Shown here: positions 12,904 through 14,691 of the stretch, one piece after another
Position numbering within the stretch: the stretch's first letter is position 1
Layout: each line of letters starts with the position of its first letter
Origin: JBOGGX01 sp050744245
GTDB lineage: Bacteria; Actinomycetota; Acidimicrobiia; Acidimicrobiales; JBOGGX01
NCBI GenBank assembly: GCA_050744245.1
Contig: JBOGGX010000282.1
Span: forward strand, 1 to 14,691
Length of the DNA stretch: 14,691 nucleotides
Reading direction: 5' to 3'
Made by a program: the position numbers and the translations under genes
The notes under the pieces: generated by a model
Seen by the model: only the letters and a program-made list of their open reading frames with translations
Databases searched by the model: none
What the model was told of the DNA's origin: nothing

Positions 12904-13775
12904 GACGGGTCGGCGTGGTACCCGAGACGATCGACACGGGACGCCGCCATCGTGGCATCGAGCCGGGCGACCTGGTCGGCCGTCAACTCGTCGCGGTAGC
13001 CACCGACCCGGCCCCTGCGGGTCTTGTAGGTGTCGAAGTCGCCCGGCCGGCCGGGGCGGAGACGCTCAGAACCGAGCGCACCGGCCTCCTCCATGCGCCG
13101 CATGTTGTCGAACGAGGCGAAGGCCACCGCCTCGTTCACGACCCCGTCGGCGACCCCGGTGACGCCGATGAAGTCGAGCATCCGCCGCAGCTCGTCGCCG
13201 GTCCTGGCGTGGAGGTCCTCGTAGCGGACGACGAGCACCGCGGCCGGGACGTCCACGCTGTCGGCCCAGGCGTCGTAGAACGCCAGCAGCGAGGAGAACC
13301 CGCCCTCCGGCTCGTCGAGGAATTCGGCGATGCTGCCGTCGTAGGCGCCCCGCCGGTCGCGCTTTTGGAAGTAGAGCGACACGATCACGTCCCGCGGGTC
13401 GCGCACGAGGAGGATGACCCGGTGGCGGCGGTAGCGCTGCTTGTCCCGCTCGACATGCTCAGGCGTCTTCCGCTGGGCGTCGTCGTCGTGGGTGGCGAAG
13501 ACGCACGGCACGCGAGCATCGAGCTCGGCCAGCCGGTGCACCTCGACGAGGTCGGCGTCGGCCGGGAGGTCGAAGTGCCGTTGGAGCGAGCGGGCCAACA
13601 GGAGCCGGACCCACGTGCGGCCGCACTTCGGGAACGACACGAGGTAGGCGTCGGTCCGGCGCCGGCGGTACCAGCCGAAGGCACGGCCACCGACGACGGC
13701 GGCGAGGCGCTTGCGGGCCGCGGGCGACAGGTGCCGGCCCAGCCTCCGGTTCGCCGCCTTCGCCAGTCCGCCCAC
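12900..13775 (-). CDS. Sulfotransferase domain protein (PAPS-dependent, Sulfotransfer_1 type)
   Basis: The 291-residue protein carries the classic cytosolic-type sulfotransferase signatures. VSFPKCGRTWVRLLL (46-60; Lys50, Arg53, Thr54, Trp55) binds the 5'-phosphosulfate of PAPS. RVILLVRDPRDVIVSLYF (119-136; Arg125, Ser133) binds the 3'-phosphate. The C-terminal RRGRVGGYRDELT (253-265) corresponds to the RKGxxGDW loop that also contacts PAPS. VVRYEDL (182-188) and FASFDNMRRMEE (219-230) are further family landmarks. The start codon is GTG 13775, only 21 nt from the divergent gene, with TAGTCT as a -10-like element a few bases upstream, so the mRNA may be leaderless. It shares an operon with the second sulfotransferase (4-nt overlap). 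The two differ clearly in sequence, so they probably sulfate different positions or acceptors. The acceptor is unknown. Confidence 0.9.
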   Translation of the reverse strand: MGGLAKAANRRLGRHLSPAARKRLAAVVGGRAFGWYRRRRTDAYLVSFPKCGRTWVRLLLARSLQRHFDLPADADLVEVHRLAELDARVPCVFATHDDDAQRKTPEHVERDKQRYRRHRVILLVRDPRDVIVSLYFQKRDRRGAYDGSIAEFLDEPEGGFSSLLAFYDAWADSVDVPAAVLVVRYEDLHARTGDELRRMLDFIGVTGVADGVVNEAVAFASFDNMRRMEEAGALGSERLRPGRPGDFDTYKTRRGRVGGYRDELTADQVARLDATMAASRVDRLGYHADPS

Positions 13776-13796
13776 GGATAGGCAAGACTAGGCGAG
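13776..13796. promoter_or_regulatory. 21-bp divergent intergenic region with overlapping -10-like elements
   Basis: Only 21 bases separate the two GTG starts. A -10-like TAGTCT reads on the minus strand (13790-13785) towards the sulfotransferases, and TAGGCA reads on the plus strand (13779-13784) towards the hydrolase-like gene. At usual spacing the transcription starts would fall within a few bases of each GTG, which suggests leaderless mRNAs and mutually exclusive polymerase binding. Confidence 0.45.
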
Positions 13797-14691
13797 GTGG
13801 GCGGGCCCAACGGAGGCGGGACGACGGCCGTGCGGCGGGTCGACGCGCGGCTGGGCGTCGCCGAGGAGGTCGAATTCCTCGGGCCTGCCGCCCCTCTGTT
13901 CGGCTGCCGTCACCTCCCGGCGACGCGGGAACGATCCCGGCTCGGCGTGGTGATCTGCTCGCCGATCCTCACCGACTTCGGGGCCAACTACCGGCGCGAG
14001 GTCGAACTGGCCCGGCGGCTGGCCGCCGCCGGCCTGTGCGTCCAGCGGTTCCACCCGAGAGGCGTCGGCCACAGCTCCGGCGGCCGGCTCGACCTGACCG
14101 TGGCCACGATGATCGCCGACACGGTGAGGGCCGTCGAGCGACTGGTCGAGACGACCGACGTGGACGCGGTCGCGCTCGTCGCCACCCGGTTCTCGGCGAT
14201 GCCCGCGGCCGCCGCCGCTCGGCGGCTGGGGCCGGTGCCCCTCGTGCTCTGGGAACCGGTGACCCAGGCCCGGCGCTACTTCCGCGAGGCGCTGCGGGCC
14301 CATTCGGTGCACCAGCTCAAGCTGGGCCGGACCGGCATCGACGATCCGGCGGCCGAGCTCGACCGGCACGGGTTTCTCGACGTGCTCGGGATCCAGGTCG
14401 GTCGGGAGCTGTTCGAGACCGGGCCCGAGCACGGGCTGGTCGAGGCGCTCGGGGACGAGCCCCGGCCGGTCCTGCTCATCCAGTTCGAGCCGAGGGAGGG
14501 CCTACGGCCCGAGTACGAGCAGGTGGTCGAGCGGTGGACCGGCGCCGGGTTCGAGGTCACCACCGCCCTGAGCCCGAACGATGAGAGCTGGTGGTTCATC
14601 CCCGACCGCCTCGCCCCGGCCGACGAGGTCGTCGCCACCACCGCCACGTGGCTCCTCACCCAGTCCGAAACCACACCAATGTGGGGTGGTT
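13797..14691 (+). CDS. Alpha/beta-hydrolase-fold protein, exosortase-system-hydrolase-like, cut by window end
   Basis: An open frame of 298 codons runs from GTG 13797 to the window edge without a stop. VEFLGPAAPLFGCRHLP (25-41), GVVICSPILTDFGANYRRE (50-68), LAAAGLCVQRFHPRGVGHSSG (75-95) and PLVLWEPVTQARRYFREALRA (148-168) match hydrolases of the type annotated as exosortase A system-associated. The segment that should hold the nucleophile (G-x-S-x-G, or GTRxGA in variants) reads LVATRFSAMPAAA (128-140). Ser133 is not in a normal elbow, so catalysis by the usual Ser is doubtful. Gly-rich residues 1-12 suggest that GTG 13830 (GGAGG at 13812-13816) could be the true start. Overlapping long frames on both strands are shadows. 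The role is unknown. Its divergent link to the sulfotransferases suggests acyl or thioester chemistry on the glycan or its lipid, which is speculative. Confidence 0.72.
   Translation, partial: MGGPNGGGTTAVRRVDARLGVAEEVEFLGPAAPLFGCRHLPATRERSRLGVVICSPILTDFGANYRREVELARRLAAAGLCVQRFHPRGVGHSSGGRLDLTVATMIADTVRAVERLVETTDVDAVALVATRFSAMPAAAAARRLGPVPLVLWEPVTQARRYFREALRAHSVHQLKLGRTGIDDPAAELDRHGFLDVLGIQVGRELFETGPEHGLVEALGDEPRPVLLIQFEPREGLRPEYEQVVERWTGAGFEVTTALSPNDESWWFIPDRLAPADEVVATTATWLLTQSETTPMWGG
14669..14691 (+). repeat. Imperfect inverted repeat at the window edge
   Basis: AACCACACC (14669-14677) faces GGGGTGGTT (14683-14691), with 8 of 9 positions pairing around a 5-nt loop. It lies within the open frame of the hydrolase-like gene. 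The window ends on its last base, so a longer structure cannot be judged. Confidence 0.4.

Noticed and set aside
12004..13781. Two long plus-strand frames (12004-12999, 12915-13781) opposite the sulfotransferases
   Set aside because: Both are antisense to genes carrying clear PAPS-binding motifs, and their translations show no domain.
13788..14584. Minus-strand frame 13788-14432 and plus-strand frame 14036-14584
   Set aside because: Both overlap the hydrolase-like frame that runs off the window. Only that frame shows family motifs (PRGVGHSSG, LVLWEPV).
1..14691. tRNA, rRNA, CRISPR arrays, transposases, attachment sites, riboswitches
   Set aside because: I looked for cloverleaf arms, regularly spaced repeats, transposase motifs and long leader regions and saw none. 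The only gaps over about 90 nt are 4594-4743, 8401-8496 and 11710-11940, described above.

Overview
The window is about 70% GC or more by eye, densely coding, with frequent GTG/TTG starts and many 1-17 nt gene overlaps. The proteins look actinobacterial. I lean towards Acidimicrobiia or a relative from the style of the proteins, but nothing in the sequence proves the taxon. The region is a surface-polysaccharide (capsule, O-antigen-like or exopolysaccharide) locus. There are no RNA genes, CRISPR arrays or insertion sequences that I can see.

Layout. (1) Positions 1-4593, plus strand: the tail of an unknown Ala/Gly-rich protein, a degenerate nucleotidyltransferase-like protein, a DegT/DnrJ/EryC1/StrS aminotransferase, a UDP-HexNAc 4-epimerase-like protein and a UDP-HexNAc 6-dehydrogenase-like protein. 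The last three are joined by overlapping start/stop codons and make nucleotide-sugar donors. (2) Positions 4594-4743: a convergent gap holding a strong hairpin and what looks like a fragment of a MerR-type regulator. (3) Positions 4744-8400, minus strand: two GT4 glycosyltransferases, then a polytopic membrane protein of Wzy-like appearance. (4) Positions 8497-11709, plus strand, divergent from block 3: the ABC-2 polysaccharide exporter pair (Wzm-like permease, Wzt-like ATPase with a C-terminal glycan-binding-type domain) and a third GT4 enzyme. (5) Positions 11710-11940: a short gap with a promoter/RBS and a broken small gene. (6) Positions 11941-13775, minus strand: two PAPS-type sulfotransferases in one operon. 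(7) From 13797 to the window edge, plus strand: an alpha/beta-hydrolase-fold protein resembling exosortase-system hydrolases, with its nucleophile motif lost. It has no stop inside the window and is cut by the edge.

Taken together, the genes suggest a heteropolysaccharide containing an amino or keto-derived sugar and a HexNAc-uronic acid. It would be assembled by at least three GT4 enzymes, exported by an ABC transporter and probably sulfated. The combination of ABC export, a Wzy-like membrane protein, paired sulfotransferases and two pseudoenzyme-like proteins (the nucleotidyltransferase and the hydrolase) is the most distinctive aspect. The initiating sugar-phosphate transferase and any PAPS-making genes are not in the window.
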